Shown here: positions 15,015 through 21,268 of the stretch, in pieces
Position numbering within the stretch: the stretch's first letter is position 1
Layout of the letters: every line of letters starts with the position of its first letter
Virus record (IMG/VR): IMGVR_UViG_3300025806_000107
Location: 1-32,831 of that record
Direction: 5' to 3' (one strand)
Source of the DNA: a virus
Length of the DNA: 32,831 bases
Notes under the pieces: generated by a model
Databases searched by the model: none
Told to the model about the DNA's origin: nothing
Seen by the model: only the letters and a program-made list of their open reading frames with translations
Position numbers and translations under genes: made by a program

Positions 15015-16103
15015 TTAATTAGAGCTGGAAGTTCCAACCCCTGTATGCTCACTATTTGATATTGATAACGCCCTCCTTTTGTCAAACATTTTAATGTACC
15101 GACTCGCCTCAACCAGCGTTGAGTGGCCCAACCAAGACATAATGGCTGTGGCTGACCCGTTGTTGGCCGCAATCTCCATGTCTCTGCTTTTTCTAAGGCC
15201 GTGCGCTGTTTTGCCTTGGACACCCGCCAACGATGCCTGTCGGCTAAACCATGACGATGCAGCTTTGACCGACCGGCTTTTTATTTGCCCGCGATTGTTG
15301 ACCCCGCCGGTCACAATGTAGGTCATATGCTTGTCGGGTTGCGCCTCAATTGCTTTGTGCAATAGGTCTAGGTCGCGCTTAAACGATTGTGCAAAGTGTG
15401 GCAGTTCTCGGTCGAACGGTATCTCAACCAAGGTGCCTGTCTTTGACCGCCGGTATGACAGCCAGCCACCGGGGCGTATGCTGCCTGGTCCAAGTCGGAC
15501 AGCGTCCACCATGCTTGCGCCGGTCCAGTACAACAACTCAAACGCCATGCGCGGGTGTGTGTTCAGCGCGTGATGATTGCGGAACATCTCAATGTCATCG
15601 TGTGTCCATGGTATATGCCCATCAGACTTTACAACAGGCGCACGGACCATGTCCTTGCTGGGGTCTACCTTCAACGCATCGATGTGCATCAAATATTTGC
15701 AGAACCCGCGCCACATTTTTAACTGCGTGTGTTGCGCGTGGCCGTGATAGTTCTTGAGGTCAGCGCGGATAACGTCCGGCGTCAGTGCTTTCTCAGAACC
15801 AGCGGTCTCCCTGATACGTTCTAGTGCACGGCGTCTAACGCCTTGGGTAAGCGGGGCCATAGTGGTAAAGTGCGAACTGGCAATATACTTACTGACGGCA
15901 GCGGCCAAACTGCCCTTGATGATTGGCCGTACAGGTTCAACGCCCGCCGCCTCAGTATATGCTGCAAGAAACACAACAGACCCCATCGGTGCGTCAGGCA
16001 TCGGGATGCCCTTCTGCCCTACAGGCCGGTAATACCAACGCGGGTTACCTGACTTGTACTCGCCGGAGCGGTTCAGATGTTTAAGGTGTACTCGCTTTTG
16101 CAT
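15015..16103 (-). CDS. int: Tyrosine recombinase (phage integrase), first catalytic Arg not visible
   Basis: 362 residues. An SAM-like DNA-binding domain (about 60-155) is followed by the catalytic domain (about 165-345). Visible active-site residues: Lys in YRRSKTG, His-x-x-Arg in AHGLRKS, His in WLGHSTL and the nucleophile Tyr in ASRYIKM. At the first box, usually T-G-x-R, the sequence is WTGASMVDAVRLG: Ser197 (codon AGC, plus-strand 15513-15515) stands where the first catalytic Arg is expected. It could be a changed family variant or an impaired enzyme. It would insert the phage DNA at attB. It overlaps the excisionase-like gene by 31 bp. attP was not identified. Confidence 0.86.
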   Translation of the reverse strand: MQKRVHLKHLNRSGEYKSGNPRWYYRPVGQKGIPMPDAPMGSVVFLAAYTEAAGVEPVRPIIKGSLAAAVSKYIASSHFTTMAPLTQGVRRRALERIRETAGSEKALTPDVIRADLKNYHGHAQHTQLKMWRGFCKYLMHIDALKVDPSKDMVRAPVVKSDGHIPWTHDDIEMFRNHHALNTHPRMAFELLYWTGASMVDAVRLGPGSIRPGGWLSYRRSKTGTLVEIPFDRELPHFAQSFKRDLDLLHKAIEAQPDKHMTYIVTGGVNNRGQIKSRSVKAASSWFSRQASLAGVQGKTAHGLRKSRDMEIAANNGSATAIMSWLGHSTLVEASRYIKMFDKRRALSISNSEHTGVGTSSSN

Positions 16104-16315
16104 TGCACTGAACCCCGCTTGTCTTGCTCAAGTTCAAGCAAAGCATACTCAAGTTCGCTTCTCAGCCATATCTTAACGCCAGCCGCAATTCTTGGCGCGG
16201 GCATAAGGCCGTCATCAACTAGCTTGTCAAAGTGGGCGGCAGAGATGCCAACAAATAAGCTGGCTTGTCCTCTTCGCATACCCTCTGGAATTATAAATTG
16301 ATTATCTAAAGGCAT
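16073..16315 (-). CDS. Excisionase-like helix-turn-helix protein
   Basis: 80 residues. Contains a MerR/AlpA-type winged helix-turn-helix: LFVGISAAHFDKLVDDGLMPAPRIAAGVKIWLRSELEYALLEL, the layout of phage Xis/AlpA proteins that choose an operator and direct the integrase toward excision. Start 16315 chosen for the AAAGGAG ten bases upstream and the family-like N-terminus; an upstream ATG at 16432 gives an unlikely extension. It overlaps the integrase start by 31 bp, so the two are co-translated. Confidence 0.75.
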   Translation of the reverse strand: MPLDNQFIIPEGMRRGQASLFVGISAAHFDKLVDDGLMPAPRIAAGVKIWLRSELEYALLELEQDKRGSVQCKSEYTLNI

Positions 16316-16505
16316 TGTGTATTTGCTCCTTTGTCCTTGGCGGTGACACTGACTCAATCGCATTACTATTCTGTGAACGCCGACATTCACTCGGCGTAAT
16401 GTGCATTGCTTGTTGAATTGATGGCATGACAATGTTGGCGTTTGTCCACGGGTATTGCCCGCTTGGAATTGACAGCCAACGCTTTATGTTCCCCTGCAAT
16501 TTCAT
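16302..16505 (-). CDS. 67-aa protein of unknown function, first gene of the integrase operon
   Basis: Accepted because GGAGG lies nine bases before the ATG at 16505 and the frame fits exactly from the intergenic region to a 14-bp overlap with the excisionase-like gene. It contains a possible short helix-turn-helix stretch (SIQQAMHITPSECRRSQ), too weak to name. It may act as a leader peptide or small regulator. Confidence 0.5.
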   Translation of the reverse strand: MKLQGNIKRWLSIPSGQYPWTNANIVMPSIQQAMHITPSECRRSQNSNAIESVSPPRTKEQIHNAFR

Positions 16506-16613
16506 GTGTAATTTCCTCCAAATACTAACCCAACCGTCGTTAGGGTTCTCCGATTAATTTCAAATTGGTATGTGATAACGTACACAAAATTATCTTTCTT
16601 CATTAGTCAACAA
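16506..16613. promoter_or_regulatory. Intergenic region between integrase operon and serine recombinase
   Basis: 108 bp, A+T-rich, upstream of the leftward integrase operon. Two inverted repeats both have 11-base spacers: AACCC...GGGTT (16527-16547) and GATAA...TTATC (16574-16594). I found no convincing promoter on the leftward strand, although one is expected here. Candidate place for the integrase promoter, operators or attP; none can be fixed from the sequence alone. Confidence 0.45.
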
Positions 16614-17408
16614 TTACTTATTGGAACTTATGACCCCAGCTTTGATGAGACGTTTGACATAGTTGCGGGTGCTAGACGCATGCCATATTGGGTTCTCTAG
16701 CATGTCAGGGTCAGCCGCTTTACGTGGCGTCAAGATACCGATTTTGTTGAGTTCTGACGCCATCTCGCGGTAGGACATGTTTTGCTTTACGAATGCTTTG
16801 AACAGGTTTTCTAACTGCGTGGCATAGACCAAGGCTTTCTTGGCATTTGCGGCATTCCCCGCCAAGCTGGCTTGTGTTGTATCGGTTGCGCCTAGCTTAT
16901 TTATTGTGCGACCCGCCTTGGTAACATAGCTGCCCTTCTCTGCAATCTCAGCTTGGATGCGGGCCAGTGACATTTTGGTACGTGCTTTGATATCGGTACG
17001 TTCCATGTCAGCAACAGCGGCCAGCAAGCCGACCGTCTTGTGGTCTAGCAGCGGGTTATCAACAGCAACGAACTGTACCTTGCCGGTGCTGACTTGCTGG
17101 TCAAGGAAGCGTAAGCCTTCCCATGTTTTGCGTGACAAGCGGCTAACAGAGTACACCACCATAGTCGCACCGTGCTTGCGGGCGTAGTTGATGCAGTCCT
17201 GCAAACCTTTGCGATTATGCCACGGCGTACCGGCAGAGCATTCGTCTTCAAACCATTCAACCGTGAAGTCACCGCCATTGAGGTAAGCCTTGATTGCGGC
17301 CCGCTGGTTCTCATTGTCCTGCTTGTCAGTAGACACACGCACATAGGCCGCGAACTTGCCAGTGTGCATGGCACCGTGGTCGCTGCGTGTCTGGATAAGG
17401 CCGGTCAT
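16614..17408 (-). CDS. Serine recombinase (resolvase/invertase family)
   Basis: 264 residues. The resolvase catalytic domain is clear: AAYVRVSTDKQDNENQ with the nucleophile Ser26, then FEDECSAGTPWHNRKGLQ, VVYSVSRLSRKTWEGL, and ADMERTDIKARTKMSLARIQ leading into helix E. The C-terminal part (about 195-264) looks like a helix-turn-helix (FVKQNMSYREMASELNKIGI) and is shorter than the domains of large serine integrases. So it is a resolvase/invertase-size enzyme, perhaps site-specific inversion, resolution of multimers, or a remnant second integration module. Met14 is an alternative start. It overlaps the upstream gene by ATGA at 17405. Confidence 0.88.
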   Translation of the reverse strand: MTGLIQTRSDHGAMHTGKFAAYVRVSTDKQDNENQRAAIKAYLNGGDFTVEWFEDECSAGTPWHNRKGLQDCINYARKHGATMVVYSVSRLSRKTWEGLRFLDQQVSTGKVQFVAVDNPLLDHKTVGLLAAVADMERTDIKARTKMSLARIQAEIAEKGSYVTKAGRTINKLGATDTTQASLAGNAANAKKALVYATQLENLFKAFVKQNMSYREMASELNKIGILTPRKAADPDMLENPIWHASSTRNYVKRLIKAGVISSNK

Positions 17409-17740
17409 TGTGTCATTACCTTTTCAACGTGTGTAATTAGCGCGTCAATATCGTCATACTGCCATTCTTCTGTGTGTTCGCCGTCCTCATCAAGTTCACC
17501 AAACATAAATTGTTTAATAGCTTTGTCTTTGCGCCATTGCGGAAATTCAGACTTGGCGGGGTCTTTGTAATCAACCCGAATAACTAGCGAAAACCCATTG
17601 CCGCAATCCATTGACATAGATGGCATTGCATCATTGTGCCAAGATAAATCTTTAAAGCCGTGTGGGGCGACAGCGTTTAAGATTTTGTCAAATGCAGCGC
17701 CATTGTCGAAGTCTGCAAACTCAGTTTTATATTGTGCCAT
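17405..17740 (-). CDS. 111-aa acidic protein of unknown function, first gene of the leftward operon
   Basis: Start 17740 chosen for the GGGAG six to seven bases upstream and the MAQYKTEF N-terminus. Acidic and rich in Asp, Phe and Trp (FKDLSWHNDAMPSMSM, FGELDEDGEHTEEWQYDD). No motif that I recognise. It is the first gene expressed leftward from the divergent control region and is coupled to the serine recombinase (ATGA overlap). A small acidic protein in an early position could be a host-takeover or anti-defence (DNA-mimic type) protein, but this is speculation. Confidence 0.6.
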   Translation of the reverse strand: MAQYKTEFADFDNGAAFDKILNAVAPHGFKDLSWHNDAMPSMSMDCGNGFSLVIRVDYKDPAKSEFPQWRKDKAIKQFMFGELDEDGEHTEEWQYDDIDALITHVEKVMTQ

Positions 17741-17853
17741 CTGTCTCTCCCAAATTAATTTGAGCACTCACGTTTTGCTCACCTAGACAGACATATAGCA
17801 ACGCGCTACACATTGTACAAGTATTAATTGTTACGATAGTTAAGGATGTACAA
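17741..17853. promoter_or_regulatory. Divergent early control region with paired TGTACAA operators
   Basis: 113 bp separating the leftward and rightward early operons. It contains TTGTACAA (17813-17820, a perfect palindrome) and TGTACAA (17847-17853) directly before the ribbon-helix-helix start, 33 bp apart (about three helical turns). A second inverted repeat, TGAGCA-N9-TGCTCA (17761-17781), lies in the leftward leader. Leftward hexamers TTGTAC-17-TATATG are a weak promoter candidate; the rightward promoter is not clear. The layout suggests autoregulation by the adjacent DNA-binding protein. Confidence 0.6.
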
Positions 17854-18048
17854 ATGAGCGATAAAGCAGTCATACATTTAAGGGTCAGCAAGGAACTGCG
17901 AGATGAGTTGGAGATGACCGCCACCCTGCAAAGACGCAGCATGACCTTCGTGGCAAACGACCTGTTACGTGCTGGCCTAGACCGTCTTAACAAAGACGTT
18001 GATGCCGACATGCTGAACCTGGTCAAGATGGCTAGAAACATTGCCTAG
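17854..18048 (+). CDS. Ribbon-helix-helix (Arc/MetJ-type) regulator
   Basis: 64 residues. VIHLRVSKELRDELEMTATLQRRSMTFVANDLLRAGLD is the beta-strand plus two helices of a ribbon-helix-helix dimer, which inserts a paired strand into the major groove of short palindromes. It is followed by a short acidic helix. First gene of the rightward early operon, starting one base after a TGTACAA box; a second box lies 33 bp upstream, so it probably binds its own promoter. Because the same palindrome occurs near other operons, it may be a phage-wide repressor; inference. No toxin gene is adjacent, making an antitoxin role less likely. Weak SD (TAAGGA) 10 bases upstream. Confidence 0.85.
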   Translation: MSDKAVIHLRVSKELRDELEMTATLQRRSMTFVANDLLRAGLDRLNKDVDADMLNLVKMARNIA

Positions 18049-18424
18049 CAAGTTTGGCAACAAAAAGGTCGAGTTCGGCGGCTACAAGTTCGACAGCCTT
18101 GCTGAAGCTAAACACTATTGGCACACGCTTAAGCCTCGCCTTGATGCCGGTGAAATCACGCACCTAGAAATGCAAACCTCGTTTCAAATTGAAATCAAGG
18201 GCAAGAAGATATGCAAATACAAAGCCGATTTTCAGTATTTCGATTGCAAAGTAATTGGCCCAGACGGTCAGACCGGGGCGCTGGTGGTCGAGGATGTCAA
18301 AGGTGTACGCACTGCAATCTATCGCCTCAAGAAAAAGCTGGTCGAGGCACAGTTCACCGGCACCAAGATTATAGAGGTGCCAGCAAGCAAGTACCGCTCA
18401 GTCAAGTTCGCACTGCCTGAGTAA
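18041..18424 (+). CDS. DUF1064-type phage nuclease-like protein
   Basis: 127 residues starting at TTG 18041, overlapping the regulator's stop. The start is supported by the usual family N-terminus (KFGNKKVEFGGYKFDSLAEAKHYWHL-like). Conserved features: F-D-S-x-A-E-A, LDAGEITHLEMQTSF, the KYKADFQYFD segment, VVEDVKGV (an E-D-x-K pattern) and TIYRLKKKLVEAQ-like helix (here TAIYRLKKKLVEAQF). These match DUF1064, thought to be PD-(D/E)XK-type nucleases and possible Holliday-junction or Vsr-like enzymes. Likely role in processing replication or recombination intermediates. Confidence 0.82.
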   Translation: MPSKFGNKKVEFGGYKFDSLAEAKHYWHTLKPRLDAGEITHLEMQTSFQIEIKGKKICKYKADFQYFDCKVIGPDGQTGALVVEDVKGVRTAIYRLKKKLVEAQFTGTKIIEVPASKYRSVKFALPE

Positions 18425-18425
18425 T

Positions 18426-18686
18426 ATGGAGTATTGGTGCGAGATGACAGCGAGACACCGGCGTGAGCGTCTAGAACTCGTTCAATCACTGGCCCCAAGC
18501 TACTGCATCAAAGACGCCGCCAAGATACTCGACGTTCCAGAGCCAAACCTTAGACGATACGCCAACTACTACAACATCACGTTCCAAAAAAAGCAGTACG
18601 AAAGGGAGACACATGACCTTGAACCCGTTTGCAGGAGCGCCAAGACAAGGCGAGAACGAAGAACAATTTGGCCTGAGAATGCTTGA
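18426..18686 (+). CDS. Small HTH-like protein, early region
   Basis: 86 residues; Met at 18444 is an alternative start. The middle, SYCIKDAAKILDVPEPNLRRYANYYNI, looks like a helix-turn-helix of the type found in small phage regulators. The C-terminal end is Arg-rich. It overlaps the next gene by 74 bp, unusually long for this genome, so either the stop is correct and the overlap real, or the gene is a decayed version. Function unknown. Confidence 0.55.
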   Translation: MEYWCEMTARHRRERLELVQSLAPSYCIKDAAKILDVPEPNLRRYANYYNITFQKKQYERETHDLEPVCRSAKTRRERRTIWPENA

Positions 18687-19047
18687 GCATGAGCGCCGGG
18701 ACGCCAAGACAACAACGCCCCGTGGTACGTTCTATCCTGACATGATGACAAAGCGCATCACCTTGCGCGAACCCTTGCCCTGCGATGCCCGCACTTATTT
18801 GAAGAAGTTAAGCGGACAACAAAAAGAAATCATCAGCTTCCTCACGAACAAAGGACCGGCAACAGTCACCGCCGTAAGCCAGGGCACCGGCATGAACGCC
18901 AACTCAGTAGCAGCCAACATGTCAGCCCTCGCCAACGTCAACCTCATTGTAAAGCTGCACACCATCCGCAAGAACGGTAAGAACGTGGCCGCTGGCAGAC
19001 GTGATTGCTGGGTGTACGGCGCAGCATCAGCGCGAAAAGGGGTCTAG
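18613..19047 (+). CDS. Winged-helix DNA-binding protein
   Basis: 144 residues. The C-terminal half has a winged helix: LSGQQKEIISFLTNKGPATVTAVSQGTGMNANSVAANMSALANVNLI, then a basic wing (TIRKNGKNVAAGRRDCWVYG). The N-terminal 60 residues are polar and contain no motif that I recognise. AGGGAG lies four to five bases before the ATG. Part of the rightward early operon. Could act as a transcription regulator or in DNA replication. Confidence 0.7.
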   Translation: MTLNPFAGAPRQGENEEQFGLRMLEHERRDAKTTTPRGTFYPDMMTKRITLREPLPCDARTYLKKLSGQQKEIISFLTNKGPATVTAVSQGTGMNANSVAANMSALANVNLIVKLHTIRKNGKNVAAGRRDCWVYGAASARKGV

Positions 19048-19049
19048 TC

Positions 19050-19547
19050 ATGGCACCAACGTACAATTACGAAATGTCACCTATGGAACGGTTCAATCAT
19101 CAGCGCAAACTGGGCGAAGAGTTCGAACGCAAAGTCATCAAACTGCTAAAGAAAGCAGGACACGAAGCATGGAAGCGCAAAGACCATGACTATGACCTGA
19201 CGGTCGTTCTAGATGTCCCGCTCTATGGCGCTCACCGCATTAAGGCAGAATGTAAAATGGACTTCGCCGCCAGCGGATCCGGCAACCTGGCACTGGAAAC
19301 ACAAAGCCAAGGCAAGCCGTCAGGTATTCACCCTGCAGGGCCAAACCCTGAACTATGGATACACGGCGTGGGCGATGAAGTCTGGCTGATGAAGACCAGC
19401 GCCATCCAAGCACTTTGCGACACACACGCCACAAGCTGGGGAGGTCGGCACGTCCCGGTCGGTGACAAGAAAACAGGTGCCAAGGCAATCCTGATGCCCA
19501 TCACAGTGGCCAGAAAAGCTGTAGGCGGGGCATGGGTGAAGCTATGA
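19050..19547 (+). CDS. Probable PD-(D/E)XK endonuclease, 165 aa
   Basis: ATG 19050 follows the previous stop directly; an earlier in-frame ATG lies inside the previous gene. Motifs in order: LGEEFERKVIKLLKKAGHEA (Glu of motif I), KDHDYDLTVVL (Asp), KAECKMD (the E-x-K core). That order suits Holliday-junction resolvase-like and other small phage nucleases. The remainder (IHPAGPNPELWIHG, LMPITVARKAV) looks like a conserved fold of resolvases. It could resolve branched DNA before packaging. Family call from motifs only. Confidence 0.65.
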   Translation: MAPTYNYEMSPMERFNHQRKLGEEFERKVIKLLKKAGHEAWKRKDHDYDLTVVLDVPLYGAHRIKAECKMDFAASGSGNLALETQSQGKPSGIHPAGPNPELWIHGVGDEVWLMKTSAIQALCDTHATSWGGRHVPVGDKKTGAKAILMPITVARKAVGGAWVKL

Positions 19548-19738
19548 GCAGCGCCACAAACGAAGCCATGAAGATATGCCAGGAATGCGGGGGCACCGGG
19601 ACCATACTGATAGAACTGTATCACCGGCAGTCTTTTGATGTGGATAGCGGATACATAGAGGAGCGTGTCGAGACCTGTACAGATTGCCTGGGAAGTGGTG
19701 AGCGCCTGACAGATGAGGATGACGAGGACGATGCGTAA
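19544..19738 (+). CDS. Small DnaJ-type zinc-ribbon protein
   Basis: 64 residues; start 19544 gives the common ATGA overlap, though ATG 19532 is possible. Two C-x-x-C-x-G-x-G motifs (CQECGGTG and CTDCLGSG) separated by about 27 residues form a DnaJ central-type zinc site. Without a J domain it is not a chaperone. The C-terminus is strongly acidic (LTDEDDEDDA). Such proteins may bind nucleic acids or partner proteins; function unknown. Confidence 0.75.
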   Translation: MSSATNEAMKICQECGGTGTILIELYHRQSFDVDSGYIEERVETCTDCLGSGERLTDEDDEDDA

Positions 19739-20744
19739 GTCAGCACTCAGCCCAGACCCAATAAGGGATGCGCCAGACGGCCACGGTGAATACCAAGCAC
19801 CCGGTCCATTCTGTCTCATACCGCCCAGAGCAACAGTGGATACACGCTTGCACAAATACCCCAGCACGTTCAGCGTCCTCGCCTTCTGTTGCAGCTACGC
19901 CAAAGCACACACCGGCATCTTCTACATGAACCAACTGACCGTAGCACAAGCACTCAATATATCTCAGCCAGCTATCGCAAAGCACATGAAGAAACTGCTC
20001 GAATACGGATACATTCAAAAGATACGCAAAGAGGACAACCGCAAAGCATGGGGCAAAAGAGGTGCCGTATGGCGCGTTATCTATGACCCCAGAATGACAC
20101 TCAAAGATGTCATCAACAGCACACCAAAGACCGAAGAAGAACTCACAAAAGAGGCACAAGATACAATGGCAGTGGCCAACCGAGGAGCCAAAGGACAGCT
20201 CACAAAGCAGCGCTCTAAGCCTGTGGATAACTCTGATGAATTATTACCCCCAGGTTATAAATCCGTAAATGGTGATGACCCCAATTATAACCCCCAGGTT
20301 ATACGAAAATATAACCCGCAGGTTATGCTTAACTACAATATAGAACTAGAAGATAAGAATAGTACAAATGGTTTTGTTGAAGAAAAGAAAAAAAGCAAGT
20401 CTCACATGCCCACGCGCGCGCAAGGCAGTCATCAGCCTGAACGTGCATGTCGCGCCATCTGTGCAGCTTATGGTGTAGTGTTCCAAGAGGCCACTGGGAT
20501 ACGCTGGCAGTACGATGACCGGCAGGTATCGATAGCAGCCGCAGTGCTGAACATGGGATACACCGAGGACACGTTCATTGCAGACGCCACGGCAACAGCC
20601 GCATGGTTCATAGGTCAGGACAAGAAGCCACCTGTATCGCTTGCATGGTTCACTCGTAAGGCTGAGAACAAGGCAGGACACAAGACACCAGGGCCTGACA
20701 TCGGTGCCATCCTCGGCAAGGTCACGGGTGCTGCAAGATGGTAG
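19731..20744 (+). CDS. Replication initiator, lambda O-like, with origin inside the gene
   Basis: 337 residues from ATG 19731; ATGs at 19713 and 19719 are alternatives. The N-terminal half has a winged helix-turn-helix (TVAQALNISQPAIAKHMKKLLEYGYIQKI, then a basic wing) expected to bind iterons. The middle contains low-complexity and repeated NPQV peptides, because the DNA there encodes three iterons. The C-terminal 110 residues form a separate domain (RACRAICAAYGVVFQE...AWFTRKAEN), perhaps for binding the helicase loader or host helicase. Order and internal origin match lambda O and plasmid or phage initiators. No helicase loader, helicase or polymerase is encoded, so host replication proteins are used. 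Family inferred from layout and not from a close match. Confidence 0.75.
   Translation: MRKSALSPDPIRDAPDGHGEYQAPGPFCLIPPRATVDTRLHKYPSTFSVLAFCCSYAKAHTGIFYMNQLTVAQALNISQPAIAKHMKKLLEYGYIQKIRKEDNRKAWGKRGAVWRVIYDPRMTLKDVINSTPKTEEELTKEAQDTMAVANRGAKGQLTKQRSKPVDNSDELLPPGYKSVNGDDPNYNPQVIRKYNPQVMLNYNIELEDKNSTNGFVEEKKKSKSHMPTRAQGSHQPERACRAICAAYGVVFQEATGIRWQYDDRQVSIAAAVLNMGYTEDTFIADATATAAWFIGQDKKPPVSLAWFTRKAENKAGHKTPGPDIGAILGKVTGAARW
20243..20400 (+). other. Probable origin of replication: three iterons plus A+T-rich region
   Basis: Iterons of 16 bp with the pattern ATWACCCSCAGGTTAT lie at 20243-20258, 20287-20302 and 20311-20326. Each is an imperfect inverted repeat (ATAACC...GGTTAT). Start-to-start spacing is 44 and 24 bp. 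They are followed by an A+T-rich stretch (20327-20400) suited to strand opening. Iterons then A+T-rich DNA inside the initiator gene is the arrangement of the lambda origin. The repeats are seen; the origin role is inferred. Confidence 0.72.
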
Positions 20745-20971
20745 TGTACAAACATCAATCGTTCCATTGGTATCTGTACAGGTCCACATTCCTGTGGTTT
20801 CTGGGGGTTAATAACGCCACGTTTGCCGCTGGTCCAGACCCACCGTTTTATACGGCGCGTGTGCGAGTGCGGGCCGCGCCAAAAATCGGGCCTTGGGGGG
20901 GGTGCCCCCCCGTCACGTATAGGGGGGGTCCTCCCGAAATATTTTCCCATTTTCCACTGAAAGGAAATTCT
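20745..20971 (+). promoter_or_regulatory. 227-bp control region before the late (SSB-tailed/terminase) operon
   Basis: Non-coding. It begins with TGTACAA directly after the initiator stop (20745-20751), with a second TGTACA at 20775-20780, 30 bp away; a third lies at 20992, just inside the next gene. A hairpin CCACA-TTCC-TGTGG (20784-20797) can alternatively pair as ACAGG...CCTGT (20778-20795). Further down lie G8, C7 and G7 runs (separate entry), then A+T-rich DNA and an SD (AAGGA). I could not define a promoter with confidence. Confidence 0.6.
20895..20928 (+). promoter_or_regulatory. G8 / C7 / G7 tracts able to form alternative hairpins
   Basis: G8 at 20895-20902, C7 at 20905-20911, G7 at 20922-20928. 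C7 can pair with either G run, so two mutually exclusive 7-bp all-GC hairpins are possible in the RNA. No T-tract follows the first hairpin. Such homopolymers also cause length errors in reads, so exact run lengths are uncertain. Confidence 0.6.
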
Positions 20972-21268
20972 ATGAGTAAGCGATACCGAGTTGTACAGGC
21001 CAAGGACATTCCTGGTCGAGACAAGCCCATGTGGCTGAGAATAGGCACTGCGTTTGAGAAGGAGGGCAAGATGCGGATTAAGCTGGACGTATCCCCATTG
21101 CCGAATAAGGACAGCGAGGTTTGGCTGAGTTTATTTGAGGACGATGGCCAGGGCGCTGGTGCTGCTGTTGCTGCGGGTGGTGGAGCCACTGGTGCGTTTT
21201 CTGCGCCTATTGGTGAGGCGGCGGCTGCACCGAGGTCTGACCTAGACCAAGATGCCATCCCGTTCTGA
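20972..21268 (+). CDS. Single-stranded-DNA-binding-like protein with SSB-type C-terminal tip
   Basis: 98 residues. ATG 20972 has AAGGA six bases upstream. Residues 1-50 form a compact, Lys-rich region (KRYRVVQAKDIPGRDKPMWLRIG). Residues about 58-88 are a flexible Ala/Gly linker, and the end, DLDQDAIPF, closely resembles the acidic tip of bacterial SSB (DFDDDIPF) that recruits replication and repair proteins. The layout (small domain, flexible linker, acidic tip) is like SSB, but the N-terminal part is shorter than a standard OB fold and I cannot confirm one. It may be a phage SSB or a decoy for SSB partners. The stop overlaps the next start (TGATG). Confidence 0.6.
   Translation: MSKRYRVVQAKDIPGRDKPMWLRIGTAFEKEGKMRIKLDVSPLPNKDSEVWLSLFEDDGQGAGAAVAAGGGATGAFSAPIGEAAAAPRSDLDQDAIPF

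Noticed and set aside
17854-18424. Toxin-antitoxin pair formed by the ribbon-helix-helix protein and the next gene
   Set aside because: The next product matches DUF1064, not a known toxin, and operator boxes recur at other phage operons.
20738-20971. Longer version of the SSB-tailed protein starting at 20738
   Set aside because: It would translate the G/C-tract control region; the ATG at 20972 has a clear SD and a sensible N-terminus.
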